Part shown: positions 4,464 to 5,130 of the stretch, in pieces
How the letters are laid out: each line of letters begins with the position of its first letter
How positions within the stretch are numbered: position 1 is the first letter of the stretch
NCBI GenBank assembly: GCA_019241495.1
Contig: JAFAWZ010000013.1
Span: forward strand, 1-5,130
DNA: 5,130 bases
Direction: 5' to 3'
DNA from: Acidimicrobiales bacterium
Lineage (GTDB): Bacteria; Actinomycetota; Acidimicrobiia; Acidimicrobiales; Palsa-688
The notes under the pieces: model-generated
The model's database searches: none
Told to the model about the DNA's origin: nothing
Seen by the model: only the letters and a program-made list of their open reading frames with translations
Made by a program: the position numbers and the translations under genes

Positions 4464-5130
4464 ATGCGCGCTGTCACTGTCGTCCCGCTCAAAGACGGAT
4501 CCGTCGACCTGACCGAGCTGCCCGAGCCCCCGGAGTCCGACGGACCGGTGCTGGTCAAGACCCGGGCCGTCGGGGTGTGCGGCACCGACCTGGAGATCAT
4601 CGGCGGGCAGTACGGCTGGGCTCCCCCCGGGGAAGAGCGGCTGGCCATAGGCCACGAATCGCTGGGCGAGGTGATCGAAGCCCCCTCCGGAGCCGACCTG
4701 GGCGCAGGAGATCTGGTCGTCGCCATCGTGAGGCGGCCCGATCCGGTCCCCTGCTCCAACTGTGCAGCCGGCGAGTGGGACATGTGCCGCAACGGCCAGT
4801 ACACCGAGTGGGGGATCAAGGAGCACCACGGTTACGCCAGGGAGCGCTACCGCGTCACCCCGGACTTCGTGGTGAAGGTCGACGCCTCGCTCGGGAACCT
4901 CGGCGTCCTGCTCGAGCCGACCACGGTCGTGGCCAAGGCGTGGGACCACATCGGACGCATCGGCCAGCGCGCCGAATGGCAACCCCGGACCGTCCTCGTG
5001 ACCGGAGCCGGCCCGATCGGCCTGCTCGCCGCCCTGTTGGGCCGCCAGCGAGGCCTCGAGGTGCACGTGCTCGACCAGGTCACCGAGGGGCTGAAACCCG
5101 ACCTGGTGGACGCCCTCGGCGCCCACTACC
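4464..5130 (+). CDS. Zinc-dependent glucose 1-dehydrogenase-like MDR protein (partial)
   Basis: The first 222 residues of a medium-chain zinc dehydrogenase; the gene runs off the window. It most resembles glucose 1-dehydrogenases, which oxidise beta-D-glucose (or related aldoses) to the lactone with NAD(P)+. Visible signs: catalytic-zinc ligands Cys39 in VGVCGTD and His64-Glu65 in GHESLGEV, the loop QYGWAPPG (49-56), VRRPDPVPC (89-97), the segment YTEWGIKEHHGYARERY (113-129) and Glu151 in LLEPTTV. The structural-zinc lobe has Cys97, Cys100 and Cys108, with Gly103 where classical members have a fourth Cys. The Rossmann fold shows GAGPIG (181-186), with Asp204 near the end of the second strand, which suggests NAD rather than NADP preference (inference). 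ATG 4464 fits the family N-terminus; no ribosome binding site is seen, so the mRNA may be leaderless. Another polyol or sugar dehydrogenase specificity remains possible. The C-terminal Glc_DH_C part is only begun here. Confidence 0.88.
   Translation, partial: MRAVTVVPLKDGSVDLTELPEPPESDGPVLVKTRAVGVCGTDLEIIGGQYGWAPPGEERLAIGHESLGEVIEAPSGADLGAGDLVVAIVRRPDPVPCSNCAAGEWDMCRNGQYTEWGIKEHHGYARERYRVTPDFVVKVDASLGNLGVLLEPTTVVAKAWDHIGRIGQRAEWQPRTVLVTGAGPIGLLAALLGRQRGLEVHVLDQVTEGLKPDLVDALGAHY

Noticed and set aside
4449..5126. Long open frame on the minus strand opposite the dehydrogenase gene
   Set aside because: The + strand carries an unmistakable zinc dehydrogenase with catalytic and nucleotide-binding motifs; the antisense product has no family signature and would overlap the yqgE upstream region.

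Overview
The window is GC-rich, with codons ending mostly in G or C, short or overlapping gene junctions and little Shine-Dalgarno use. Together with the protein signatures (a mycobacterium-like TypA tail, an actinobacterial glucose-dehydrogenase-like enzyme), this points to Actinomycetota, possibly a deep-branching lineage such as Acidimicrobiia. The lineage is inference; no rRNA or other marker gene is present.

Layout, left to right. Bases 2-199 hold the last 65 codons of the translational GTPase TypA/BipA. After a 55-bp gap comes a tightly overlapped three-gene + strand operon (255-3693): a circularly permuted ATP-grasp enzyme, an alpha-E domain protein and a secondary transglutaminase-type protein. 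The first junction overlaps by 7 nt (ATGTTGA) and the second by 4 nt (TTGA), so translation is probably coupled. A 140-bp convergent intergenic region (3694-3833) holds a long terminator-like hairpin enclosed by a second, perfect 12-bp inverted repeat. A YqgE/AlgH family gene lies on the minus strand (3834-4424). A 39-bp divergent spacer separates it from a zinc-dependent glucose 1-dehydrogenase-like gene on the + strand (4464 to the window end, truncated).

The ATP-grasp / alpha-E / transglutaminase trio is the interesting system. It recurs in many bacteria and is predicted from comparative genomics to make or attach a peptide-like product, but its substrate is not established to my knowledge. 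It sometimes sits with the Anbu proteasome-like peptidase, which is not next to it here. Local oddities are a roughly 66-residue C-terminal extension on the ATP-grasp protein ending in 12 consecutive glutamines, encoded directly upstream of the alpha-E start codon, and reading frames arranged so that a single -1 shift would fuse the two proteins.

TypA, YqgE and the dehydrogenase look like ordinary chromosomal genes with no evident functional tie to the operon. I see no tRNA, rRNA, CRISPR array, insertion sequence or phage gene. No stretch longer than 140 bases lacks a gene.
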